A stretch of DNA of 6,016 nt from Magnetococcales bacterium (GCA_015229045.1 JADGCJ010000186.1:1-6016), one strand, 5' to 3'; numbered from the stretch's first letter, positions 1 to 5,372 are shown. Program-made: numbers and translations. Notes: generated from the sequence alone by a model not told the origin.

Positions 1-417
1 GAACCCGAACTTCTCCCTCTGTTTCTCCCACGCCAGTGGGATACCCTTGGCCAGTTCCCGGAGTGACAGCCCCGGGGGTTGGGTGCCATCCAGGATTGCT
101 TGCACGATGTCTGGCGCCAGAAGGCTCAACTCAAAAATGCGACAGACGTAGCTCGCGGCGAATTTTTCCTTGCTGGCGATCTCCGTCAGGTTCGTGGCCT
201 CCTTGCGATCCAGCATTTTGCGCCATTTCCAGGCTCTGGCGACAGCCTGGATCAGGGCCTCATCACGCTGGCAACGCATGCCGATGACACCGTCGGAGGC
301 GACGATCATTTTTCGTCCCCCGCGCCGTTGGAATTTCACCGGGATGAAGATCGAGAGCATTTTGCCATCCTGGCTCAGAGTGTATTGGGCCTGTCCGGCT
401 GGGGTCATGGTGGTCAT
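1..417 (-). CDS. Recombinase-associated helix-turn-helix protein, 3' end outside window
   Basis: The frame is open from an ATG at 417 to the left edge (139 residues, no stop), so the C-terminus is missing. Residues 23-40 (IFIPVKFQRRGGRKMIVA) form a basic strand-rich segment. Residues 53-70 are helical, and residues 76-98 (TNLTEIASKEKFAASYVCR and following) read as a helix-turn-helix, followed by the LLAPDIVQAILDG signature at 99-111. This arrangement is known from small proteins encoded next to DUF2924-linked serine recombinases, where it occurs as a separate gene or fused to the recombinase C-terminus. The start overlaps the recombinase stop as ATGA (414-417), and a TGAGGAAA ribosome-binding site lies just upstream. 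I infer that it binds DNA and helps the recombinase choose or bind its site; no biochemical function is known to me. The family placement is from memory of the sequence pattern. Confidence 0.85.
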   Translation of the reverse strand, partial: MTTMTPAGQAQYTLSQDGKMLSIFIPVKFQRRGGRKMIVASDGVIGMRCQRDEALIQAVARAWKWRKMLDRKEATNLTEIASKEKFAASYVCRIFELSLLAPDIVQAILDGTQPPGLSLRELAKGIPLAWEKQREKFGF

Positions 418-1766
418 GATTTCCTCACGGGTTGGAGAGTGACGGGTTGACTGAGTTCTTGAACCAAACTGGCCAGTCCTTCGGTGCGCAGGCTGAGACC
501 AATGCCATCGATGCCCACTTCGACACGCGCCACAAGAAGTTGGGTCAGACGCGCCTGTTCGGCAGGAAAGAGTTGGTCCCAAACGGTATCCAGACTGCGC
601 AGGGTATTGAGTACCTCGATTTCTTTGAGATCGGCCTCCTCGTTGGCCACCTGCCATGTGCGCACCATCATCTCTGGAGAGTGAATCAGGGCGCGCAGGT
701 GATCCAGAATCATCTGTTCCATGTCGCCAGCCGGGATGGATGGCATCGAGCAGGCGTCATGGCCATTTTTCGCCGCGCCGGTGCAAAGATAATAACGATA
801 GATGCGCCCTTCCTTGCGGGTATGGGTGGGTGTCATCGCCCGGTGGCATTGGCGGCAGATGACCAATCCCCGGAGAGAGGCTGGCGATTGTCTGCGATTG
901 ATGGCAGATCGCTCCTGACCGTTGACCGAGAAGATGGCCTGGGCCTTGTCCCAAGTGGCGGCATCGATGATGGCTCCGTGTTCGCCGGGATAGGATTGTC
1001 CCTGAAAAAAGACCTCGCCGAGATAGACCCGATTGTTGAGCAACTTGTAGAGGGTGCCTTTGTTGAAAGCCTGTCCTTCGTAGTGCTTCCCGGTGGTGGA
1101 GGTCCAGGTTTTGCTGTGGAAGCCGCCTGCGCGCAGTTCCCGCACCACCTGGGTGGCGGAACCAAGTTCAATGAACCGTTGGAAGATATGGCGCACGGTT
1201 TTTGCTTCGGCTTCGTTGAGTATCAACTTGCGTTCCACGATGTCGTAGCCCAGTGGCGGGTGCCCCCCCATCCACATGCCCTTGCGTTTGGATGCGGCGA
1301 TTTTGTCCCTTACCCTCTCGGCTGAGACTTCGCGCTCAAATTGCGCAAAGGAAAGCAAAATGTTCAGCGTCAGGCGACCCATGGAGGTGGTCGTGTTGAA
1401 GGCCTGGGTGACGCTCACGAAGGTGACCTGATGGCGGTCGAAGGTCTCGACCAGTTTGGAAAAGTCCATCAACGAGCGGGAAAGCCGGTCTATTTTGTAG
1501 ACCACCACCACGTTGACCCGACCGCCTTCAATGTCGGCGAGCAGGCGTTTCAGGCCAGGGCGTTCCAGGTTGCCACCTGAAAAGCCACCGTCATCATAGC
1601 GATCTGCAACCGGGATCCAGCCCTCCGCTTTTTGGCTGGCGATGTAGGCCTCGCTGGCCTCCCGTTGTGCATCGAGACTGTTGAAGTCCTGCTCCAACCC
1701 TTCGTCGGTGGATTTGCGGGTATAGATGGCGCAGCGCACCTTGGGCTTGACGGCGGATTTGATCAT
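414..1766 (-). CDS. Serine recombinase (resolvase/invertase N-domain, recombinase domain, zinc ribbon)
   Basis: This 450-residue site-specific recombinase would cut and rejoin DNA through a serine-phosphate intermediate. The N-terminal catalytic domain (about 10-155) has YTRKS with the expected nucleophile Ser19, then SLDAQ at 30-34, YDDGGFSGGNLERP at 57-70, VYKIDRLSR at 89-97 and SFAQFERE at 139-146. All are hallmarks of the family. A recombinase domain follows (about 170-280, including GHPPLGY). A zinc-ribbon pattern comes next (C304-x2-C307, then C328 and C339). The C-terminus is short and lacks the long coiled-coil of phiC31-type integrases. I start it at 1766, not at the earlier in-frame ATG at 1814. 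The 1766 ATG overlaps the upstream stop as ATGA, has AAGGAGA six bases before it, and begins the protein just before the catalytic domain. It is probably the integrase or excision enzyme of this element. Target sites cannot be seen here. Confidence 0.95.
   Translation of the reverse strand: MIKSAVKPKVRCAIYTRKSTDEGLEQDFNSLDAQREASEAYIASQKAEGWIPVADRYDDGGFSGGNLERPGLKRLLADIEGGRVNVVVVYKIDRLSRSLMDFSKLVETFDRHQVTFVSVTQAFNTTTSMGRLTLNILLSFAQFEREVSAERVRDKIAASKRKGMWMGGHPPLGYDIVERKLILNEAEAKTVRHIFQRFIELGSATQVVRELRAGGFHSKTWTSTTGKHYEGQAFNKGTLYKLLNNRVYLGEVFFQGQSYPGEHGAIIDAATWDKAQAIFSVNGQERSAINRRQSPASLRGLVICRQCHRAMTPTHTRKEGRIYRYYLCTGAAKNGHDACSMPSIPAGDMEQMILDHLRALIHSPEMMVRTWQVANEEADLKEIEVLNTLRSLDTVWDQLFPAEQARLTQLLVARVEVGIDGIGLSLRTEGLASLVQELSQPVTLQPVRKS
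420..427 (-). promoter_or_regulatory. Ribosome-binding site for the helix-turn-helix gene
   Basis: On the minus strand the sequence TGAGGAAA lies two bases before the ATG at 417; its GAGG core is six bases away. It sits inside the end of the recombinase gene. It supports the ATGA-overlap start and suggests translation by reinitiation or coupling. Confidence 0.6.
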
Positions 1767-2209
1767 GATGGCTCTCCTTGTCGGCGCATCCCAAAAAAGA
1801 GGGGGCCGTTCCATTTGGTGCCGGTGATGAGGTTGGCGATTGCGGTCAGGCTCTTGAATTTGCGCCCCTGGTATTCAAAGCCATCCTCCAGAACGGTGCA
1901 GCAGTGTTCGACCCCTTTCCATTCGCGGATCAGGCGGGTGCCAGGGAGCGGGTTTTCGCGGTTTCGCTCCGGATTGGTCGGTTTCTTGGGGTCCGGCTTG
2001 CCGGTCACGATAGCCTCCAGCCGTTCTTCAACCACCAAAGACAACCCGCCCAACGCCAGATCCTGAACGCGATGGGCCAGCCGCTTCATCAGGAACCCCC
2101 GATTGTTGGTCGGCGGGTCGTCGCCAAAATACTCTTTCCACATTTTTCGCAGTTCGGCCCCATCCATCTCCTGGATGGCCGTCACTTGTCTCAAGGTGCT
2201 GATCGTCAT
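1763..2209 (-). CDS. DUF2924 family protein, recombinase partner
   Basis: This 148-residue protein matches the DUF2924 pattern closely along its full length. It has an N-terminal helix with LRKMWKEYFGDDPP (20-33), FLMKRLAHRVQDLALGGL (39-56), then the signature PGTRLIREWKG (89-99), VLEDGFEYQGRKFKSLTAIANLITGTKWNGP (106-136, conserved residues throughout) and a terminal FFG. The family's function is unknown, but its genes are repeatedly found directly upstream of serine recombinases in phage-like elements. A role in DNA binding or in controlling recombination is therefore a reasonable inference. The start at 2209 overlaps the stop of the preceding small gene as ATGA (2206-2209), with a CGGAGAA ribosome-binding site on the minus strand just upstream. 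The gene appears intact. The linker at 70-88 is rich in proline, lysine and asparagine and is probably flexible. Confidence 0.93.
   Translation of the reverse strand: MTISTLRQVTAIQEMDGAELRKMWKEYFGDDPPTNNRGFLMKRLAHRVQDLALGGLSLVVEERLEAIVTGKPDPKKPTNPERNRENPLPGTRLIREWKGVEHCCTVLEDGFEYQGRKFKSLTAIANLITGTKWNGPLFFGMRRQGEPS
1773..1779 (-). promoter_or_regulatory. Strong ribosome-binding site that sets the recombinase start
   Basis: AAGGAGA on the minus strand lies six bases before the ATG at 1766. It is inside the last codons of the DUF2924 gene. It favours the 1766 start over the in-frame ATG at 1814, which would add 16 residues (MERPPLFWDAPTRRAI) not expected in this family. Confidence 0.8.
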
Positions 2210-2391
2210 GTCCGTTCTCCGTTGGGGTTTCTTTTTCGGACATAAGGGCGTTTCTTCGGGAACTTATCAACTGGAAATTTCTCTATTTTTTGTTTTCCAA
2301 GGACGCGCAGAACGCCTGCGGCAAGGATGGTCGCCGCTTCGGTCATGCGGGCTTCAGGCGTCATTTTGTCTGGGTCAACAGGGATGATCAT
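2206..2391 (-). CDS. Small basic protein leading the recombinase operon
   Basis: This 61-residue protein begins MIIPVDPDKMTPEARMTEAA. A predicted amphipathic helix (about 10-32, with the AATILAAGVLRVLG stretch) is followed by a strongly basic tail (KKRPYVRKRNPNGER). Small proteins of the type 'TPEARxxEAAxILAxGxLRL' are commonly the first gene before DUF2924 and recombinase genes, and no function is known to me. The basic tail suggests contact with DNA or RNA. The frame stays open upstream to an ATG at 2553. That extension translates the intergenic repeats (PFDG twice) and lacks a usable ribosome-binding site, so I prefer 2391, which has AAAGGG nine bases upstream. Its stop overlaps the DUF2924 start as ATGA. 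It is probably the first gene of the leftward transcript. Confidence 0.75.
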   Translation of the reverse strand: MIIPVDPDKMTPEARMTEAATILAAGVLRVLGKQKIEKFPVDKFPKKRPYVRKRNPNGERT

Positions 2392-2452
2392 GGGAAGGTA
2401 CCCTTTGTGGGTTGATGTTGCGATCAGTCTGCCGCAAGTCGCATGTAAACTT

Positions 2453-2474
2453 GAACCGTCAAAGGGTTTGATGC
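2453..2474 (+). repeat. Degenerate copy of the intergenic repeat
   Basis: The sequence GAACCGTCAAAGGGTTTGATGC carries the outer AACCGTC and inner AAAGGGTTTGAT elements that recur at 2491-2519 and 4980-5135. It is a partial or degenerate copy 17 bases before the complete palindrome. Confidence 0.55.
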
Positions 2475-2490
2475 ATATTCGAGATTCGGC

Positions 2491-2519
2491 ACCATCAAAG
2501 GGTTGAACCCTTTGATGGT
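2491..2519. repeat. Perfect 14+1+14 palindrome in the divergent promoter region
   Basis: The left arm ACCATCAAAGGGTT (2491-2504) is the exact reverse complement of the right arm (2506-2519), around a single G. The centre, AAGGGTTGAACCCTT (2498-2512), recurs exactly at 4854-4868 and 5174-5188. It is followed by TTGACA, as are two copies near 5050 and 5135. It could be an operator for a dimeric regulator shared by both control regions, a hairpin, or a member of a mobile or dispersed repeat family. It is not a terminator on either strand, as no T-run follows. Confidence 0.85.
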
Positions 2520-2540
2520 TGACAAAGCCAACGATTTCTG

Positions 2541-2546
2541 AAGGAG
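2541..2546 (+). promoter_or_regulatory. Ribosome-binding site that sets the start at 2552
   Basis: AAGGAG lies five bases before the ATG at 2552. An earlier in-frame ATG at 2519 is embedded in the palindrome and has no such site, so the protein most likely begins MPSNEDQ. Confidence 0.8.
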
Positions 2547-2551
2547 CGCAC

Positions 2552-3298
2552 ATGCCCTCGAATGAAGATCAGAACAGCATGACCCTGGAAGAGGCCGTGT
2601 ACTGGTTGGCCTATTGCCGAACTGATTCTGCTGAAGAGGAAGAACCCGACCTGCGGGGCATGCTGAATCGGATCAAGCGGGAAGCTGGCGGATTGCCGCT
2701 TTCAGATACCTTGTACGAAAAAGACGCCAAAGAGGATCTTGTTTATTATTTTAGTAATTCTGATATTTATGCAGTTGGCAGACTCCGGCACAAAACAGCA
2801 CCCGTGAAGAAAGAATTGGATTATCGTTTACACTTCCCTGATTCAGACGATGACATTTTGCAGGCCAGTGCCAGTCAAAATATCCATGGTGGGGATTTTA
2901 CGGAGATTCTTTCCGAGCATTGGGCCGAGGGGCAGATCGACTGGAAGGATGGCAGACTGGTGTCGCAAGATTGGGAATTCGTTGATATTCGCGTACCTTC
3001 TTGCTGTCTGAAATTACTTAAAATGAAAACAGAACATCCTTATGAATTTATTGCACAAGATGTTGATCTGGCCCCAACGCCATACCTCAAACTGGTCAGT
3101 GAGGCTGTTCTGCATTTTTGGAAAGGCGGCCTGCCACCAGAGGACAAAAAGGAAACCATTGTGGAATGGTTGAAGGCGCATGGCCGTGGGTTGACGATTT
3201 CGGACCACATGGCCGGGGTGATGGCAACCATGATCAGGCCACCGGAAGCTGGCATTGGCGGCAACAAGCCAATGAGGAAAAAAATCAGTTCTTTCTGA
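2552..3298 (+). CDS. Hypothetical protein with conserved RPPEAGxGGN C-terminus
   Basis: This 248-residue soluble protein has no signal peptide or membrane segment visible. I do not recognise a named family. The N-terminal half begins with a helix (TLEEAVYWLAYCR, 11-23) and an acidic stretch (24-32). It then alternates helices and strands, with DIYAVGRLRH (71-80) and WEFVDIRVPSCCLKLL (141-156). The C-terminus (about 199-241) reads KKETIVEWLKAHGRGLTISDHMAG and ends ATMIRPPEAGIGGNKP. I recall similar 'RPPEsrkGGN' tails on uncharacterised bacterial proteins of comparable layout, but cannot name them. The gene is divergent from the recombinase operon and converges on the methyltransferase gene, overlapping it by 14 bases (3285-3298). 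Stretches such as 2740-2830 and 3005-3060 are A+T-rich, unlike the recombinase genes, which suggests a different origin. Function is unknown. Confidence 0.85.
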   Translation: MPSNEDQNSMTLEEAVYWLAYCRTDSAEEEEPDLRGMLNRIKREAGGLPLSDTLYEKDAKEDLVYYFSNSDIYAVGRLRHKTAPVKKELDYRLHFPDSDDDILQASASQNIHGGDFTEILSEHWAEGQIDWKDGRLVSQDWEFVDIRVPSCCLKLLKMKTEHPYEFIAQDVDLAPTPYLKLVSEAVLHFWKGGLPPEDKKETIVEWLKAHGRGLTISDHMAGVMATMIRPPEAGIGGNKPMRKKISSF

Positions 3299-4592
3299 AG
3301 AGTCGGGTTGCCCAGCGCAGTTCTTTATACTTGAAGTGGTTGTATCCTTTCTGCAGGACACAGGAGACATTGTGCGCACCGCTCTCAGCGATGTTCTGTT
3401 CGACCTTCTCCATCAAGGAAAACCCACTGTTTTGGGCGGTTTCAGCCAGTTGCTCCATGGAAAAGTAAACGCGCCATCGGCTTTTTTTGTTTGGGGGTTC
3501 GGGCGATGTGTCGTGCAAGACCGGGTCACCATCCGCATTTTCTTTGTAGAGGGTACGCACAAAAAACATTCCACCCGGCTTCAGGATGCTATTGATTTTT
3601 GAAAAAATATCCTGAATGTGATCACGTTTCAGCAAATGGAAGAGAACAGCATTGGCGACTACGCCGTCCCATTGCTCGGAAAACATCAAATCGACATCGT
3701 ACATATCTCCGAGCATCATCTTCCCGCGCAGTTCCGGATGCTCTCTTTGCCCGATATCGATCAGCGACAGGCTCAAGTCCAGACCATAGGCATCGCACTT
3801 CTTGTCCAGGAAATATTTCACCTCCTTGCCGGAACCGCACCCAAGAACCAGAATGCGTGAGTTCAACGGAAACTCATCAAGAAATGCTTCGACTTCCTGC
3901 TCCATATGTTCAAACCATTGGATATGATACGATTCACAATTTTCATCATAGAATCGCTTATTGATCAGAAATCTCTGTCGCTCGACATCATCCCACCGGT
4001 CAATTTTTGACAGATTGAATCGGTGCCACCGGTTGAAGAGATATCCGTTATGTATGAATGGAACCAGATCGGCATATCTGAAATATCTCGTAATCGATTC
4101 AAAGACTTCCTGAAAGGTCTGACCATGCGGTGACGGCTCATCTTTGCAGAGCACGACATCGGCAGATACGGAAAATCCTTTCCCGTAGGCATGCAAGTAA
4201 ATGTATATTCTTTTGTTGTCAACAACGATGATCCGATATTCTGGCGTATAGGATGACATAAGCACATTCAATCGCTTCCTATCAAATCCGTCCAAATTGA
4301 TCAAACTCTCAAAGAAACCACGGAAAGGCGTCAGGACGTAATCAGAGTTTGTTTCGCAGGGGAAATCTGAACTCTGAGAGTGATATTTGCTGCAGGCGCT
4401 GGCGTAGGTGGACAAAGGGTTCAGCAAGACGAACATCACCTTGCTGCCCTCCTTGCACAGCAACGACCTGACTGACGCTTGAATGTTCTGGTTCTTGGCG
4501 AACTCGGGGAAGCTGTATGTGCAGACGACCAATTCTCTTGTTGCCGATGCAATCACCTCTTCAAGCGTCATCTTACGGTAGTCGTTGCTCAT
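3285..4592 (-). CDS. Class I SAM-dependent methyltransferase with N-terminal DUF5919/PLD-like domain
   Basis: This is a 435-residue two-part protein. The C-terminal half is a class I methyltransferase: motif I ILVLGCGSGKEVKYF (247-261), the acidic end of strand 2 at YGLDLSLSLIDIG (269-281), GDMYDVDL (295-302), then WDGVVANAVLFHLLKRDHI (308-326) and ILKPGGMFFVRT (336-347). These motifs fit SAM binding and methyl transfer; the substrate is unknown. The N-terminal part (about 1-175) has LVVCTYSF (21-28), GSKVMFVLLNPLS (49-61) and YRIIVVDNKRIYIYLHAYGKG (119-139). This is reminiscent of DUF5919 or degenerate phospholipase-D-like sensor domains, but I see no clear HKD motif, so the match is tentative. 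The ATG at 4592 has GGGGAA seven bases upstream. Parts of the gene (about 3900-4300) are A+T-rich. The gene stands alone on its strand between phage modules, as cargo genes often do. A defence, toxin-modification or metabolic role is possible; none is shown. Confidence 0.85.
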   Translation of the reverse strand: MSNDYRKMTLEEVIASATRELVVCTYSFPEFAKNQNIQASVRSLLCKEGSKVMFVLLNPLSTYASACSKYHSQSSDFPCETNSDYVLTPFRGFFESLINLDGFDRKRLNVLMSSYTPEYRIIVVDNKRIYIYLHAYGKGFSVSADVVLCKDEPSPHGQTFQEVFESITRYFRYADLVPFIHNGYLFNRWHRFNLSKIDRWDDVERQRFLINKRFYDENCESYHIQWFEHMEQEVEAFLDEFPLNSRILVLGCGSGKEVKYFLDKKCDAYGLDLSLSLIDIGQREHPELRGKMMLGDMYDVDLMFSEQWDGVVANAVLFHLLKRDHIQDIFSKINSILKPGGMFFVRTLYKENADGDPVLHDTSPEPPNKKSRWRVYFSMEQLAETAQNSGFSLMEKVEQNIAESGAHNVSCVLQKGYNHFKYKELRWATRLFRKN

Positions 4593-4660
4593 GTTTTTTC
4601 CCCGGTCCTGTGAATTGCTGCCGGAACCCGCTTTTCCTGACGCGGTGACCGGCTGACGGA

Positions 4661-4678
4661 GCAGCCTCTGACGGCTGC
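4661..4678. repeat. Short inverted repeat upstream of the methyltransferase gene
   Basis: GCAGCC (4661-4666) and GGCTGC (4673-4678) pair around a six-base loop, about 70 bases upstream of the methyltransferase start. It could be an operator or a leader hairpin. It is short enough to be chance. Confidence 0.3.
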
Positions 4679-4684
4679 ACTCCT

Positions 4685-4758
4685 GGAACCATCGAACCCT
4701 TCAACCCTTCCATAGGCCATTGGGCCTTGGAACCATCGAACCCTTGAACCCCCTTGTC
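4685..4758 (+). repeat. Composite repeat unit A
   Basis: It contains two copies of AACCATCGAACCCTT (4687-4701 and 4731-4745) whose starts are 44 bases apart, separated by TCAACCCTTCC and a CCATTGG spacer. Positions 4685-4745 align without gaps to 4978-5038, with about 52 of 61 bases identical by eye. The spacer holds a small inverted repeat, AGGCC/GGCCT (4714-4727), that is not kept in unit B. Confidence 0.85.
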
Positions 4759-4851
4759 CCTTTTGCCGGTCACAGACGGGGAAGAGCGACGAATTTTTTA
4801 TTTCCCCCCACGACAATTCAATACAAAATTGCTTTTTTTACAATCAATTGT

Positions 4852-4880
4852 TGAAGGGTTGAACCCTTTAACCCTTCCAT
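4852..4880 (+). repeat. Palindromic repeat copy 1 in the right intergenic region
   Basis: It contains the palindrome AAGGGTTGAACCCTT (4854-4868) followed by TAACCCTT. Twenty-five bases (4852-4876) are identical to 5172-5196. The TTTAACCCTTCC tail is shared with composite unit B. Confidence 0.85.
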
Positions 4881-4977
4881 CCCCCATCGCCCATCCAAAC
4901 AGCAGAATTGACCCCTTCCAGCCTGTTTTGGGAGGGATGCCCTCCTGCATTTGCCCCCCAGAACCCGCCCTGATCGC

Positions 4978-5050
4978 CGAACCGTCGAACCCTTTAACCC
5001 TTCCTCATGCCATTGGACTTTGGAACCGTCGAACCCTTTGACGGTTGACA
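4978..5050 (+). repeat. Composite repeat unit B
   Basis: It contains two copies of AACCGTCGAACCCTT (4980-4994 and 5024-5038), again 44 bases apart, with the same CCATTGG-containing spacer as unit A. The second copy continues into GACGGTT and TTGACA, so AACCGTC (5024-5030) and GACGGTT (5040-5046) form a 7-base inverted repeat around a 9-base loop. Compared with 2491-2519, this looks like the same palindrome with about eight bases missing from the left arm and centre. The exact A/G change (ACCATC to ACCGTC) is matched by ...GACGGT in the right arm, so pairing is preserved. Confidence 0.85.
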
Positions 5051-5106
5051 GGCTTGTTGCGCTCCAAAATCGCTCTTTTCCACCCGAACGGGGTTCAGCG
5101 GACGCT

Positions 5107-5135
5107 GGAACCATCGAACCCTTTGATGCTTGACA
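5107..5135 (+). repeat. Single repeat copy ending in TTGACA
   Basis: It holds the fifth AACCATCGAACCCTT (5109-5123), followed by TGATGC and TTGACA. The arms AACCATC and GATGCTT almost pair, with one mismatch, as in 5024-5046. Confidence 0.8.
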
Positions 5136-5171
5136 ACCCCCTCACACCCCAAATTAGCCCATTTTGCCCTC

Positions 5172-5198
5172 TGAAGGGTTGAACCCTTTAACCCTTTC
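5172..5198 (+). repeat. Palindromic repeat copy 2 in the right intergenic region
   Basis: The palindrome AAGGGTTGAACCCTT (5174-5188) and the following TAACCCTT are identical to 4852-4876 over 25 bases, 320 bases away in the same orientation. Confidence 0.85.
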
Positions 5199-5216
5199 CG
5201 GCCCTTTTCGGAGGGA

Positions 5217-5238
5217 GAACCCCTCAAGGGTTTGACGG
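5217..5238 (+). repeat. Degenerate repeat fragment
   Basis: AACCC (5218-5222) and GGGTT (5228-5232) pair around CTCAA, and the fragment ends TTTGACGG, as in unit B at 5037-5044. It is a rearranged or decayed member of the family, and the last one before the phage operon. Confidence 0.45.
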
Positions 5239-5372
5239 ATGTTTTCCCAAAAAAAGTCTGCCACCGTATTTCCAACGGCCAATGGGTCTGCTGCAGCGCA
5301 GTCGATTTTACATGACCAGTGACGGCGATGGCTACCGAAATAACCAAACCAACTTTTTGAGGAGCATCCAGC

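Larger units (their letters stand above)
2392..2551. promoter_or_regulatory. Divergent intergenic control region
   Basis: These 160 bases separate the leftward recombinase operon from the rightward gene at 2552, so promoters for both must lie here or close by. The region holds two members of the window's repeat family, at 2453-2474 and 2491-2519. I see no convincing -35/-10 pair. A TTGACA at 2519-2524 lacks a -10 box at the right distance. On the minus strand, TTGATG followed by TATGCA (spacer of about 15) is only a weak candidate for the recombinase operon. Confidence 0.5.
4593..5372. other. 780-base non-coding, repeat-filled region
   Basis: No credible gene is present on either strand; the open frames here simply translate repeats (for example KGFDGS and GLKGST on the minus strand). 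It contains five copies of AACC(A/G)TCGAACCCTT, two palindromes AAGGGTTGAACCCTT and further fragments, listed separately. Between repeats there are C- and T-rich tracts on the plus strand (4800-4880, 4950-4970) and an A+T-rich patch (4790-4852). The region must hold the promoters of the leftward methyltransferase gene and the rightward phage operon, but I cannot point to clear boxes. In phages such a region upstream of recombination or replication genes can also be an origin or operator array. Confidence 0.75.

Noticed and set aside
432..1325. Long open frame of 297 codons on the plus strand
   Set aside because: It lies wholly antisense to the recombinase, whose family motifs are unmistakable. 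Its translation shows no domain.
1767..1814. Earlier ATG at 1814 for the recombinase
   Set aside because: It would overlap the DUF2924 gene by 52 bases, has no clear ribosome-binding site, and adds residues outside the conserved domain. The 1766 start has AAGGAGA and an ATGA overlap.
2491..2519. Rho-independent terminator
   Set aside because: The stem is long, but no T-run follows on either strand, and it lies between divergent gene starts where a terminator is not expected.
2392..2551. Attachment site of the recombinase
   Set aside because: Integrases often sit beside their attachment site and a palindrome is present. The palindrome's core recurs twice elsewhere in the window, and serine recombinase sites cannot be recognised without the element's two junctions.
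2392..2553. Extension of the small basic protein to an ATG at 2553
   Set aside because: The added 54 residues translate the intergenic repeats and the region upstream of the divergent gene, and there is no properly spaced ribosome-binding site.
4931..4945. Hairpin GGAGGG-ATG-CCCTCC as a terminator
   Set aside because: There is no T-tract after it on either strand. It is a six-base stem that could occur by chance in a G/C-tract-rich region.
4754..5114. Open frames on both strands in the right intergenic region
   Set aside because: They translate the repeats (PFNPLTLP-like and KGFDGS-like strings), differ between strands without a domain, and lack ribosome-binding sites.
4685..5198. CRISPR array
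   Set aside because: Repeat units differ in length and form, the spacers are themselves similar or uneven (44, 249, 44 and 85 bases between motif starts), and no cas gene is present.
5328..5360. Ten-residue leader peptide (MATEITKPTF) before the phage operon
   Set aside because: It ends at the ribosome-binding site of the next gene, which is suggestive. It has no regulatory codons, no own ribosome-binding site and no pairing structure that I can see.
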